Origin: Numida meleagris
Lineage: Eukaryota > Chordata > Aves > Galliformes > Numididae
Direction: 5' to 3'
DNA length: 64,000 bases
Assembly (NCBI RefSeq): GCF_002078875.1
Contig: NC_034411.1
Span: 38,108,115 to 38,172,114, forward strand
The position numbers and the translations under genes were made by a program. Positions 38,051 through 48,172 of this stretch are shown here, piece after piece. The stretch's first letter is position 1. Each line of letters begins with the position of its first letter. The notes under the pieces were generated by a model. It worked only from the letters and a program-made list of their open reading frames with translations, did no database searches and was not told the DNA's origin.

Positions 38051-39434
38051 GTAAAAGAAGGAACACCTAAGGATGTTAAGACACTGTCCTTTGTAGTGTC
38101 CTGGAGTATTGCTTTCCCACAGATTTTTCTTCCTAAGCCCCCTACCAGCACCCCTTGGAGTTAGATGTTGGACGGCAGAGTAAGAAGGACTGAACTGAAC
38201 AGACTGCCTCAGCTGCTTTTCTTTCTTAAATGAAGAAGAAATTACTGTGGTGATGGCTCAGACAGAGAAGCGGACCAGATAGCTGAATAACTTTTGTTAA
38301 ACTTGCTAGAGTCATATGAGAATACCTTAATTAGCAGTTAAAATAGTGGGCTATTTGCAGCTATCCTATGATGCATCTGAATACTTCCTGTGAATTCAGT
38401 ATATAATATTCTGTTGCATCATCATTGCGTTAGTACTAACTAGCGTGTAGTTTCTGAAATACTTCCAGCTCCTTTCTCTAGACTAACAGAACTTCCTCTA
38501 CCAGACTGGTCTCCCTCTTGAAAATGTGAGGGGAGATACCTGTAATGTGCTCTAAATTAGGACTGCTTCAGGCTGAAATGTGAATAATGTAAATAGAATA
38601 TGCAGTAATTTGTTACAAATCTAAAGTACATGTAATGCCTTAGTGTAAAAAAGTTAAAAACTCGCTAGTGAGCAGCTTGCCAGTGCCCACTGAAACATGT
38701 TGGTATATTAAACCTAGACCTCTTACACAGGAGGGATGAGAAGCCTGCTCTTTGATTTTGCTTTGAACAGGGAGGTTGAAATAAACAGTTTCCATAGGTG
38801 CCTTTATCACAGGATCATAGAATGGCTTGTGTTGGAAGGGATCTTGGAGGTCATCCAGTTCCAGCCCCAGCCCCTTGCTGTGGTCAGGGTCGCCAGCAAG
38901 GAACCCATCAAGCCTTGCCTTGAATGCCTCCAGGGATGGGGCATCCACAACTTGTCTGGGCAGCCTGTGCCCATGTCTTACCACTGTCTGAGTGAAGAAT
39001 TTCTTCCTAACATCTGACCTAAACCTCCTCTCTTTCAGTTTAAGTCCATTCCCCTTTGTCCTATTGCAGTCTACATGTGTATAAAGTCTGTCCTTATAGC
39101 AGCCTTCCACCCTAAGTGATTCAGTGATTCTGAATTAATTCTTTCTGATGATTAGTTAAGAGGATCAGAAGGTAAATCTCAGAACATGAGTTCATTTGGA
39201 AAAACTGTTCAGCAATTCATGCGTTTTCCCGACTTGATCGTGACTTGCCGAATGTATGGCTGCATAATAATCTGGTATCTCTGCTTGATTGTTTGGCAAA
39301 ATCAGTGTGGAATCAGTTTTGCTGCGTAGGATTAGTGTGGACATCAATGGTACGTTCCACATGCAAATAAAACAGTTATGAAAATGCTTGTTTTGAGTGC
39401 AAAAGCAATGCTAAAGATATCCTTATTTCTCTAG
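38051..39434. other. LYST intron 20
   Basis: Intron of 1.4 kb containing a minus-oriented CR1 tail at 38808-39095; otherwise unique sequence. Confidence 0.85.
38808..39095 (-). repeat. CR1 LINE 3' tail, minus orientation
   Basis: On the plus strand it begins CACAGGATCATAGAATGGCT and runs through GGTCATCCAGTTCCAGCCCC, the reverse complement of a CR1 terminus. The minus strand still carries a 156-codon open frame whose middle resembles the C-terminal end of the CR1 reverse-transcriptase ORF (NGLKLKERRFRSDV, RLPRQVVDAPSLEAFK). It is less decayed than the other copies, so perhaps a younger insertion. The outer edges are approximate. Confidence 0.94.
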
Positions 39435-40062
39435 GGGGTAGTTCTGAGGCTAGTGTACAGCAGAAGATAAGTTCTCAAGTACCTAAAAGGCTTTGCAAAA
39501 GCTTACCAGCATCTCCTACTTCATCACCTCAAGTACATCGAAAAAGACTAATGGAAGGATCACAAAGGAGCATTGATGAGCTGCAGAATATTGGCAAGTA
39601 TGATTTCGCTGATCTCGAGGGTAAAATTGTTTTTGAAGGACATTCTGAAACCGTAAAAAGGGTACAAGATGATTTTCTTAGCAGCTGCGAGTCTGCAAAA
39701 ACAGTTTGTGATTCAGAATTAACATCTGCTGAAATATTTGAAGACATTACAAAAGAATAACTATCTGAAAACACATTTGAGAGTAAAGAAGCAGATGCAA
39801 ACCTGAAACGTAAAGAAGGTGATGCTGCACCTCAGCTGTTGCTGCGTCGTCCAGACAATCTGAAAGGATTGCCTTCACTTCAGAAGAGTCAGAGTACTTT
39901 TGCATGGTTGGGCTTAGCATTTTCTGTTCATGGAGGATCCTCAGCCATTGCTCGCTGGCCAAGCTTTGCTGACAAGAATGCACTTCCTGAGGAATGGGAA
40001 AATCTTGCTTTTTCCTCAGCAAAGGAGAATCCCCGAAAAACATACGAAAGCTCTGATGACAG
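39435..40062 (+). CDS. LYST: LYST coding exon 21, carrying an in-frame stop
   Basis: The acceptor is TTTCTCTAG before 39435 and the donor CAG|GTAAGC after 40062 (phase 1 in, 2 out). It encodes residues 2077-2286, the most divergent part of the protein: a serine-rich linker with islands recognisable in mammals ([48 protein letters not shown]). A TAA at 39758-39760 (codon 2185) interrupts it. The frame upstream (to 39757) and downstream (from 39761) is the same, so this is a substitution-type stop and not a frameshift. As read, it would remove the last 40 percent of LYST, including BEACH and WD40. A C-to-T change in a CAA codon is one simple origin (inference). Confidence 0.9.
39758..39760 (+). 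other. LYST: In-frame TAA codon inside LYST exon 21
   Basis: The codons read ACA AAA GAA TAA CTA TCT GAA. Conserved LYST residues occur in this same frame both before ([11 protein letters not shown], ending about 45 bases upstream) and after ([12 protein letters not shown], from about 85 bases downstream). The surrounding linker is poorly conserved, so the ancestral codon cannot be deduced. Confidence 0.93.
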
Positions 40063-40552
40063 GTAAGCAGATTAAAAACAGAATAAATAAACAGTAGCTC
40101 ACTGTACTGGGGAAGTTTCCCATTTCTTGGTCTTGGTTACTGTCCTACAAAATTAGGAAATCTGCAAGATTAAGGGAATTATTTTCAATGGCTGTAATAA
40201 ACTAATTCATTAAGCTCTTGGTAGTCTGCAGAATTGTTGAATTTTTAACTCTCAAATTTATATTTTCAGTTCATAGTTAACGATACTATCTACAGTATGA
40301 GTGGGAACTTGTTCCGCTGTCTCCCCAGAAAACTCATAGTAATATTTCTGATCACATTACTCCTTTGTTATCCAACATCAAAAGTAAACATTAGACATAA
40401 AAATTTAATATTAGTGAAGAGTGATTAATAGGGGGAATGTTTGTCATATTCCCCCTACTCCACCCCCTCGATCTCAGCAGTAACTAGCAATTACGTGTTT
40501 ATGTTTCCTGTTGTAGGCAATGAACTGTGGTAAAACATTCCTTTGTCTTCAG
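40063..40552. other. LYST intron 21
   Basis: Intron of 0.5 kb, unique sequence. Confidence 0.8.
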
Positions 40553-40730
40553 GTATACAGAAGACTGTCTTGTGCTTATCTGTTGTGGATTATATGACCT
40601 CTTGCAGGGAGTTCTCCTGATATTACCAGATATCATGCTAGAAGATGTGATGGACAAACTTATCCAACCTGATTATCTTACAGTTCTTGTGAACCACCCA
40701 TCTCCTCTCATACAACAAGGCGTCATTAAA
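40553..40730 (+). CDS. LYST: LYST coding exon 22
   Basis: The acceptor is TTTGTCTTCAG before 40553 and the donor AAA|GTAGGC after 40730 (phase 2 in, 0 out). It encodes residues 2286-2345, including [29 protein letters not shown] and [13 protein letters not shown]. Conserved helical sequence resumes here right after the variable, stop-containing linker. Confidence 0.95.
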
Positions 40731-41431
40731 GTAGGCCAATATAAAATGTGAAATTGTCTACTAACTTAGATAGCATCAGAAACGTGAAAAAACTTCTTTG
40801 TAAGCTTACTTGTCAGTTTTAAGATCTGTTTCTACTCTCACGAATTATAAAAACAAAAACAGACCAAAAGAACAAAAAAAACCCCAGAACACCAAGCCTA
40901 AAGAATCTTTGAGATTAACATGGTCTGTGAGCTGAGCCCCATGGTTTACACACCAAGGGGGAGGGATTAACAAATACAACAATTCTGAATGCATTAGTTG
41001 ACTTAGATTTAATCTGCATGTATAAGGAAGAAATCCTTTTATGATGAGGGTGCCCTACCATTGGAAATCTTCAGTTAGAGCAGAAGGGGCTTTTGAGCAA
41101 CCTGAACTAATGGAAAGTGTCTCTGCCGATGGTAGAGGGGTTGGAACTAGGTGATCTTTAAAGGTCCCTTCCAACCCAAACCACTCTGATTCTGTGCTTG
41201 TTGGGTACATGACAGTTTCCCTTGAACTTGACTTAAAACCTGCAGTAGTCTTCAGATTAAAAAGGTAAATTCAGCTGTTGTGTGAAACGAGAAATTTAGA
41301 CTCTAGTTGAAATGTCACGATTTAAAAAAAAAAAACTTTGAAGTTAACTGCTTAAATCACAGATAAGAACTAAACTTCCATGAGTTTTTAAATATTGGAA
41401 TCTTATAACACAATTATGTATTTATTTTTAG
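40731..41431. other. LYST intron 22
   Basis: Intron of 0.7 kb; a plus-oriented, old CR1 tail occupies about 41028-41197 and A runs occur near 40875-40885 and 41323-41335. Confidence 0.85.
41028..41197 (+). repeat. CR1 LINE 3' tail, plus orientation, divergent
   Basis: Recognised from the block ending GGTTGGAACTAGGTGATCTT then AGGTCCCTTCCAACCCAAAC and CACTCTGATTCTGTG, the CR1 terminus. The 5' part is heavily diverged, so the left edge is approximate. Confidence 0.88.
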
Positions 41432-41601
41432 TTGTTGGATGCATATTTCAACAGAGCAAGGAGAGAGCAGAAGGAAAAATTCTTAAAGATTCGTGGTTTC
41501 TCCTTGCTTGCTAACCAGCTCTACCTTCACCAGGGGACTCAGGAAGTTGTAGAGTGCTTCTTGGAAATGCTCTTTGGCCGTTCTGTTGGCCTGGATGAAG
41601 A
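41432..41601 (+). CDS. LYST: LYST coding exon 23
   Basis: The acceptor is TTATTTTTAG before 41432 and the donor GA|GTAAGT after 41601 (phase 0 in, 2 out). It encodes residues 2346-2402, including [20 protein letters not shown] and the helix [20 protein letters not shown]. Confidence 0.95.
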
Positions 41602-43001
41602 GTAAGTGATCCTTTGTTTTTGCATCCTGTAACTTAATATTTGAACTAAAAACTGCACTTTTTTGCTGAAGGCAAAGATGTGATAACCTTCTAATTCCTG
41701 TTTTTCTTCCTTCCTTTAAAAAATCATTTAAAAACTTTAAGTGTTTTGTTGCTGCTTTAATGCATTTTTAAGTGCTTTAAACTACTTACAACTAGTGTAT
41801 GCTGTTGGTTAGCAGCTTCATCTGATGGGTGCTATCAGCTGGGATGTTCTAAACCCTCGGGATTTCTGAGGACCTCAGAGGCCTTTACACTTCGAATTTA
41901 CTGTAGTCAGCTTAACTTCTCTTATTCATCTCTGATCCTACTAGACTGCTGCTACTGGATTTTGATAAGTAATTGAGGAAAAAGCTTGATGCCACTTGTT
42001 TCCCTGGCTTGGTTCTGAGTGTAAATCCCTGTTTCCTGTAGAGCCTATCCCACAGATGTGCCATTTACTTGAACCAAAGAATCACCCCATACTTGGCAGG
42101 AGCAGAGATTTGCTTTGAGCAGACAATTAACTTTCTAAGCAAGTGGTGTATTTTATAATTAGTTTGACAACTTAATGGTTGTGCAGGGAGGATATGCATC
42201 TAAGCGCAAGCAGCAGTGCATAAATCTTGAAAAAAGCTTGTTCCCAGTTGCCTTCCTTGCAGTATTTGTAATTGAATGACTTCTACATGTTGGCCTGATC
42301 TTCACTCAGTACAAATATTCCTGTTTAATTGCAAGACTTAAACATTCTGTCTGCTTAACTAGCCTCGAAGCAGAGAACTGTTGTTTTCTCAGGATTCATT
42401 ATGAGACTGGAAAGTTAATTCTTATGACACATTCTTTTGGATTGTACATTAGTAGTTATGCGATGGGATGATAACCTTAGAGTAATCCAGTTTGTTAATG
42501 CATGAGTAATACAAGACCTGAAGCTCTGCTTTTAAGTTCTGCAATTAAAATAAGTTAAAGTTGCCAAATTTGATCTAAACTTCACCAATGATCAGTATAA
42601 GATATCAGACCTGCTGCTAGGTCAGTATGATTTCAGTGATGCCAGGATTTTTTTTGTTTTCTTGATATTGTCTGTGCCAGTTTTAATATTTATTACTGGA
42701 AATAAGTCATTCCTGTTTACTGATCAAAAAACCTGTTTTTGTGAAATCTATACTGCAGACCATTGGTAGTTCGCTGAAGTTCCAGGTGTCTTTAGGTACT
42801 TCACTTCAAAGAGCCATGAGGAAATGTGTTATTTTACTCGCTTCATTGGTAGCGACAGTGCTACTGTAATGAAGTGTAAGAAATCACTGTCTACATCTTT
42901 GCTAAAATGCTAGTATAGACTGATATTGTGGCATTTAAAAATTCTGTATATACCATGCTGCTATTTTAAGGATATTAGACTGACCTCTTTTATTTTAATA
43001 G
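41602..43001. other. LYST intron 23
   Basis: Intron of 1.4 kb, unique sequence; no repeat or gene recognised. Confidence 0.8.
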
Positions 43002-43232
43002 ATTTGATCTGGAAGATGTCAAGAATGTTGGACTTTTTCAAAAATGGTGTGTCATTCCTGTGCTGGGTCTTATAGAGAACTCTTTATATGATAATGTTCT
43101 GCTGCATAACTGCTTCTGTCTCCTGCTACAAATTATGAATTCCTGCTCCAAAGTCACAGACCTGCTGCTTGATAGTGGTTTGCTGTATGTGTTGTGTAAT
43201 ACGCTGGCTGCTCTGAATGGACTGGAAACCAA
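43002..43232 (+). CDS. LYST: LYST coding exon 24
   Basis: The acceptor is TTTTAATAG before 43002 and the donor AA|GTGAGT after 43232 (phase 2 at both ends). It encodes residues 2402-2479, with [42 protein letters not shown] and [15 protein letters not shown]. It is a helical-repeat block conserved with mammals. Confidence 0.95.
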
Positions 43233-44146
43233 GTGAGTATTTTATCCATTGCTATAAGATAACGCAGGCACAATGTTAAGAGTAGCAAAAACTGAAGTGT
43301 ATTGTGTTCCTGTTACTTCATAAAATGTTTGGAGAACACGTATAAAACGCTGTATTTACGGTTTACAGCTTTCAACTCTACCTCCGAGTAAAAGCTCATG
43401 TTTAGATATTTCGTTTAAACAATAGAATATGCTCTTTATAAAATATCCGTTGAATGACTTCAATTTTCAAGTGAAAAAACCTGTTGAAATGCAGGATTCA
43501 GTGTGTGTTCTCAATGCTTTTCCTAATAAAACTTGAAGTAAGATAAAGGCCCAGGAGTTGGTTGCATTCTGCCCTATCTATAGCAAATGTCAAAAGTGCA
43601 TAAAGAATCCCTCCTTTGCTGCCTGTGATTTAATATTTGAGATGTCAAGTAACTTCAATAACTTCATTTATGAACGTTCTGTTCTTCTTTAAGAATGGTT
43701 ATACAATGAAGGAAGGAAAAGTGGAGTTCCTTGAATATTTATTTCTTGATATGCTGAAGAACTAAGTAGATTTTAATCTGATTAATTTAAATTCAGGATG
43801 GTTGTAAAATGAGAGATTATCCTGAATTCTTCGAGGTGCCATTTGAGAAATTTAGATTTCAGAACTGTTCTTTAACTTACAAATCTGATAATAACAATTG
43901 TTTTTCTGATGGAACTTTGTTACAATCTTAATTTTACTGTCATAAAGATTTTTCAGGCATCCAATTTGTAAAGTTAAGCTCTTTGATTGCAACTTCCAAG
44001 CTTTCAGTAGTTATGTTTTTATATCAAATACAATATAATATTAGATATGGCTGGCAGAAGTAACGGGGTGAATAGTAATAGGTCTTGTTACAGCTTATGG
44101 TCTACTGGCACTGTACTGTTTCTGGTAATTACAACTTTGTTTGCAG
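43233..44146. other. LYST intron 24
   Basis: Intron of 0.9 kb, unique AT-rich sequence. Confidence 0.8.
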
Positions 44147-44313
44147 CATTCCCCTGAATGACTACAAGTTACTTGCATGTGATATACAACAGCTCCTGGT
44201 AGCAGTTGCAATTCATGCCTGCAGCTCCTCAGGTTCCCAGTATTTTCGTGTTATTGAAGACCTCATTGTGCTGCTGGGTCATCTTCAAAATAGTAAAAAT
44301 ACAAGGATGCAGA
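44147..44313 (+). CDS. LYST: LYST coding exon 25
   Basis: The acceptor is TTTGCAG before 44147 and the donor AGA|GTAAGT after 44313 (phase 2 in, 1 out). It encodes residues 2479-2535, including [20 protein letters not shown] and [20 protein letters not shown], close to identical with mammals. Confidence 0.95.
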
Positions 44314-44784
44314 GTAAGTTATTCCCTTATTTTAGGGGGTCACAGCACTGGAGAAGTAAATCCATTCCCCGACAACTTGCTTAATATTCCATTTGAGGGA
44401 GAAGGGGGAATTTTCTGGTTATGAGATCATCTTTTTCCTCAAAGTAGTACTTCCTTGGAAGCCTGTCTTGTGGTTGTGTACTGCTAATCTGAAGGAACAA
44501 TGGCTGTAAGTTCATACAGGATGTTTGAAAAGAAACATTCTGTAAAGTTTTTACTTTAGCTTATTGTGTAGTAATTCAGCAGCTTTTCTGTGAGTACTCA
44601 CTTGTGTACTATGCACCTTTGTGTAATAGTGAGCCGGCTTTCTATGTGGCTTCTTTGAAATCAAGGACTTTAGTTCTCACACTTTCTGTTCTTTTACTTT
44701 TTTTTTACATACACCTGGTAAAAATTCTTGAATACTTATGAAGTAAGAATCCACCACGCGTCCTGTGTGTGTCTCTTCCTGTAG
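44314..44784. other. LYST intron 25
   Basis: Intron of 0.5 kb, unique sequence with a T run before 44708. Confidence 0.8.
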
Positions 44785-44937
44785 ATATGGCAGTTGCTCT
44801 GCAGTTAAGAGTTCTTCAAGCAGCTATTGAATTAATAAGAACTACAGCAAACAGAGATGCTCAGGAGCAGGCTGGTGTGGCCCCATCGCTATCTGCAGCG
44901 CATCGTGCCATGTTTCAGAAGCGTAAAGGCATTGCTG
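44785..44937 (+). CDS. LYST: LYST coding exon 26
   Basis: The acceptor is TTCCTGTAG before 44785 and the donor GCTG|GTGAGT after 44937 (phase 1 at both ends). It encodes residues 2535-2586. The helix [20 protein letters not shown] is conserved; the second half ([19 protein letters not shown]) is a variable linker ending RKGIAG. Confidence 0.94.
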
Positions 44938-46341
44938 GTGAGTAGCAAAAGTCTATACTTGTACTCCTGCCTTTGTTTGTCACTAGTGAAACATCTATTT
45001 TGAACTCTAATTTTGGTGATAGAACAAGTGAGTTCTGTTCTAAAATATATATTGATTTATTTTTATTTATCAATATATATTTTGGAACAGTATAACCTGT
45101 ACCCATTTTGAACTTGTTTTTGTATTACAAGAGGAGAATGGGGTACTGAATTGACACTTCAGTCAACTTCTCAGTTCAGTCTCTAAAGCCAGATGCTGCC
45201 TTCCTTTGAAAAGAATCCCAATTCGTGAGTTGCTTAGTGAAAATGTTTTTCAAGTAATTCTTAGTAGTTTTAATACCAAACTTCATGATGAAATACCAAA
45301 ATAAAGTTAGTTCTTCTAACTTCCACGTATCTACAGTGTGGGTGTTGCACTATTACACAGCTTTAAATAAGTGATTATCCTGAAGTAATACCTTGCATTG
45401 CAAATTTAATTGGGAACATGAGATTGCATGATTCTACCACAGCACTTACTGTAAAACATTTGTGCAATTCTAGTAATTCAAGAGTAATACCGTCTGTGTA
45501 TATAATGGCTTGTGAATAATTCTATAAAGCTTTTGGAGTCTTCTGACTGGAAACGGCATGTGAGTGAAGCTGTATTTAAGACTTGGTAGGATGCATAATT
45601 TAAAAACCTGATATGTATTTCAGTTGTTTAAAAAAATAATCTATTATTCCTTGTTTACTATGGAAACGTATTTCTGGATGTGATGCTTTCAAGGCCTTTC
45701 CACATCAGCCCAGTAAATGTAGTGAAAATATTTTTTGCTAGTGAATCCAGTAAGACACTAAAAATAATATAACAATACAACTTGAGTTACAACCAGGACT
45801 ATAACGTTTTTCTGAAAGAATCAAATGCAGTCAAGGCTTACCAGTTCAAGATTTTTTTTCTCCAAGGCATATTTTGATAATACAGTTAGAAATAGTTCTG
45901 TATCAACCTTGGTGGCAATGGGTATGATAATAAATGTTCATTTATATGCTGTAACTTTAAGTGACTCCTGATTTGTACTGATACATCTAGCTTCTGATAG
46001 TAAAAATAAACACATGAAAAATTACAACATCCTTTATCGTAATTGCACTGCGGAAAAGGAATAACAGTACCTTAAAATCTCCTTTGCACAAGAATACTTA
46101 AGTTGCTCAATAAATCTTATCTTGACTAATTTTATGATGCCATTTCTTTATGTATTTATTTCTAAATACAAGCCATCTTGACAGAGGCAAGCACCCAAAT
46201 GACACTCACTCCTTTTAACATGATGTATTTCAAGTGTTCGATTTCATCCAAGGATTTTTGCGTCACTTGATGGAGACAGTAACTGGGTGATTAACTTGGT
46301 GTGTTTTAGTAGGACACTTACTAATGCTTCTCTACTTGAAG
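44938..46341. other. LYST intron 26
   Basis: Intron of 1.4 kb, AT-rich. It contains a near-perfect 22-base-arm inverted repeat at 45035-45090, listed separately. Confidence 0.85.
45035..45090. repeat. Near-perfect inverted repeat (22-bp arms, 12-base loop)
   Basis: The left arm is 45035-45056 (starts CTGTTCTAAAATATATA) and the right arm 45069-45090 (ends TATTTTGGAACAG). They are reverse complements with one mismatch, around a 12-base T-rich loop. In RNA the single mismatch becomes a U-G pair, giving an unbroken 22-bp stem. It might be a remnant of a small foldback element; no family is recognised and no target-site duplication is evident. Confidence 0.85.
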
Positions 46342-46533
46342 GTTCCAGAAAGTTTTCACCTGCTCAGTCTGATGCTCTGCTGATGAAAATGCGTTCAGTA
46401 GCAAGTGAGGAGTTTAACATGATGATGCAACGGAGAATGAGTCAAGAAAATCCTATCCGAGCCACTGAGACTGAGTTTGTACAAAGGTTGCAGAGGCTAA
46501 CTGTCCTTGCTGTAAACAGACTCATTTATTCAG
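46342..46533 (+). CDS. LYST: LYST coding exon 27
   Basis: The acceptor is CTACTTGAAG before 46342 (AAG type) and the donor TCAG|GTAGGA after 46533 (phase 1 at both ends). Nearby upstream AGs give the wrong frame. It encodes residues 2586-2650, including [26 protein letters not shown] and [15 protein letters not shown], well conserved. Confidence 0.92.
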
Positions 46534-47148
46534 GTAGGAATTTGTATTCATTTGTTTTGTCAGCGCCAGTGTAGCGTTTCATGACAAATGGATACTTGCT
46601 TTTGGAGAGTCTGAAATAGAATTAATGCTACTGACACTAGTTTAATGAAGTTAATTCTAATCAGTCAGTCTCTCAAAAGTTTGTCTTGCTGTATCGTATT
46701 ACTGACAGTCAGATCTGGATGTCTGAATAAACTGACTAAGCTATTGTAGTTCTACATCAATCTGTCCAAGCTGCCTGAATTACAACCTGAAGTCAAAAAG
46801 TGAAAATGTAAAAGGGAACTTCTTTCTCTTTTAAAATGCATCAGTTTGTATGTTGCTATAAAATGCCTACATTTGTTAGCAAGACTTCGGGAGTTAGTTC
46901 AAATTCCACAGAAACAAGCGAGTGTCCAGTGTGAGGGGATGAAGAGTTGAGCTACTCTGTGATTAGCTGTAAATGCTGGATGAATTGATTTGTGAGGGAA
47001 TTGAAATAAGGAGTACATATTGATACTTAAAATAGTGTAGTATAGTAAGTATGGTAGTAAAGGCAGTGTTTGATTTGATGCCAGCTAAAGGAACATAGAA
47101 TTAGCTTCACTGAGATGGTACTGATCAATTTGTCTATTAAATTTTAAG
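46534..47148. other. LYST intron 27
   Basis: Intron of 0.6 kb, unique sequence. Confidence 0.8.
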
Positions 47149-47327
47149 CATCTACTGAAGAGTGCTTTGACATACTGGGTATAACAGAAACCACAAGTCA
47201 AAGCAGACTTGCAGCATCCCAGCTGGAAGTTCCTGAAGAAGAAACCCAGCAAGAACTGCCTAACAGAACAAATCCTTTTCTGAAAGAAATGTTCAAAATG
47301 GTAGTGGAAGGAATCAGACTATCCCCT
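47149..47327 (+). CDS. LYST: LYST coding exon 28 (variable)
   Basis: The acceptor is AAATTTTAAG before 47149 and the donor CCT|GTAAGT after 47327 (phase 1 in, 0 out). It encodes residues 2650-2709. Similarity to mammals is weak in the acidic, glutamine-rich middle (QLEVPEEETQQELPN) but the end (NPFLKEMFKMVVEGIRL) matches, and length and phases fit. It contains no long ATG-initiated frame and was placed by this reasoning. Confidence 0.88.
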
Positions 47328-47965
47328 GTAAGTAACTAACTACATGTTTTCCACGTAAAAGTGTATTTCATAAGGTTCACTTAGAAGAAGGTCACAACAT
47401 TTAGCAAAATTCCGCTTCTTTAATGAGCACAAAGTTTGAATAAATTTGTTTTTCCCCTGAAATCTTGAAATCAGTTGTTGGACCATATAAAAGGAGATTT
47501 GCTGTACATCCACAGGTAATGCATAAAAAGTAAAAAAGGATAGTTTATCTGATCAATTTGTCTGTAATATATTTAACAGTTCATATTGGGGGGTATCGGG
47601 AAGCAAACCTTTTTTCAGTTGTTGCTGAGTTTTGTTTCCTAGCATAGAGTTCCTAGCCTGTCAACCTTTCCAAGATGACTATGTTTCACTTCGGTAATTT
47701 GAAAGGGTTATATTGGGAAAAATTAACTTACTGCTTCTTGCGTCTGTATTTCTCTTAAGTCATCTCTATAAAAATTAGCTCAACCTAATTTTCTTTCTAG
47801 CTCTGGGAAATCTAGTTTGTTAGATCCATTATCTTCCCATCATGCCTTACCTGTAGTACTTCTCAAAGGCTGCGGGTCTCTTTGAGCCCTAGCACCTCAA
47901 TCAAATGCCTGGTTTAAGGAAGCCCTATCCCTCTGTAAAGACTAAAAAAAGTCTCTTTAACTTAG
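47328..47965. other. LYST intron 28
   Basis: Intron of 0.6 kb, unique sequence. Confidence 0.8.
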
Positions 47966-48172
47966 GGCACCAGCAGAACGAGCACACCCAAGCAGCAATG
48001 GAAGAGAATCCTCTTGTCATGTAAGGACACTTTCCGTACGCAACTTGGAAGACTTCTTGTGCACATGTTGTCTCCAGCAAGGCCACTACAAGAAAGAAAG
48101 CAGGCTTTGGAGATGGTCCGTGAAGTGAACCATCAAGAGATTCTGTGTGACTGTCTTAGTCCAACTTTGCAA
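47966..48172 (+). CDS. LYST: LYST coding exon 29
   Basis: The acceptor is TTAACTTAG before 47966 and the donor CAA|GTAAGC after 48172; phase 0 at both ends. It encodes residues 2710-2778, with [38 protein letters not shown] and [15 protein letters not shown], conserved helical sequence. Confidence 0.95.

Noticed and set aside
38640..39110. 156-codon minus-strand open frame as a host gene
   Set aside because: It overlaps a CR1 LINE tail and its middle is the end of the LINE reverse-transcriptase frame.
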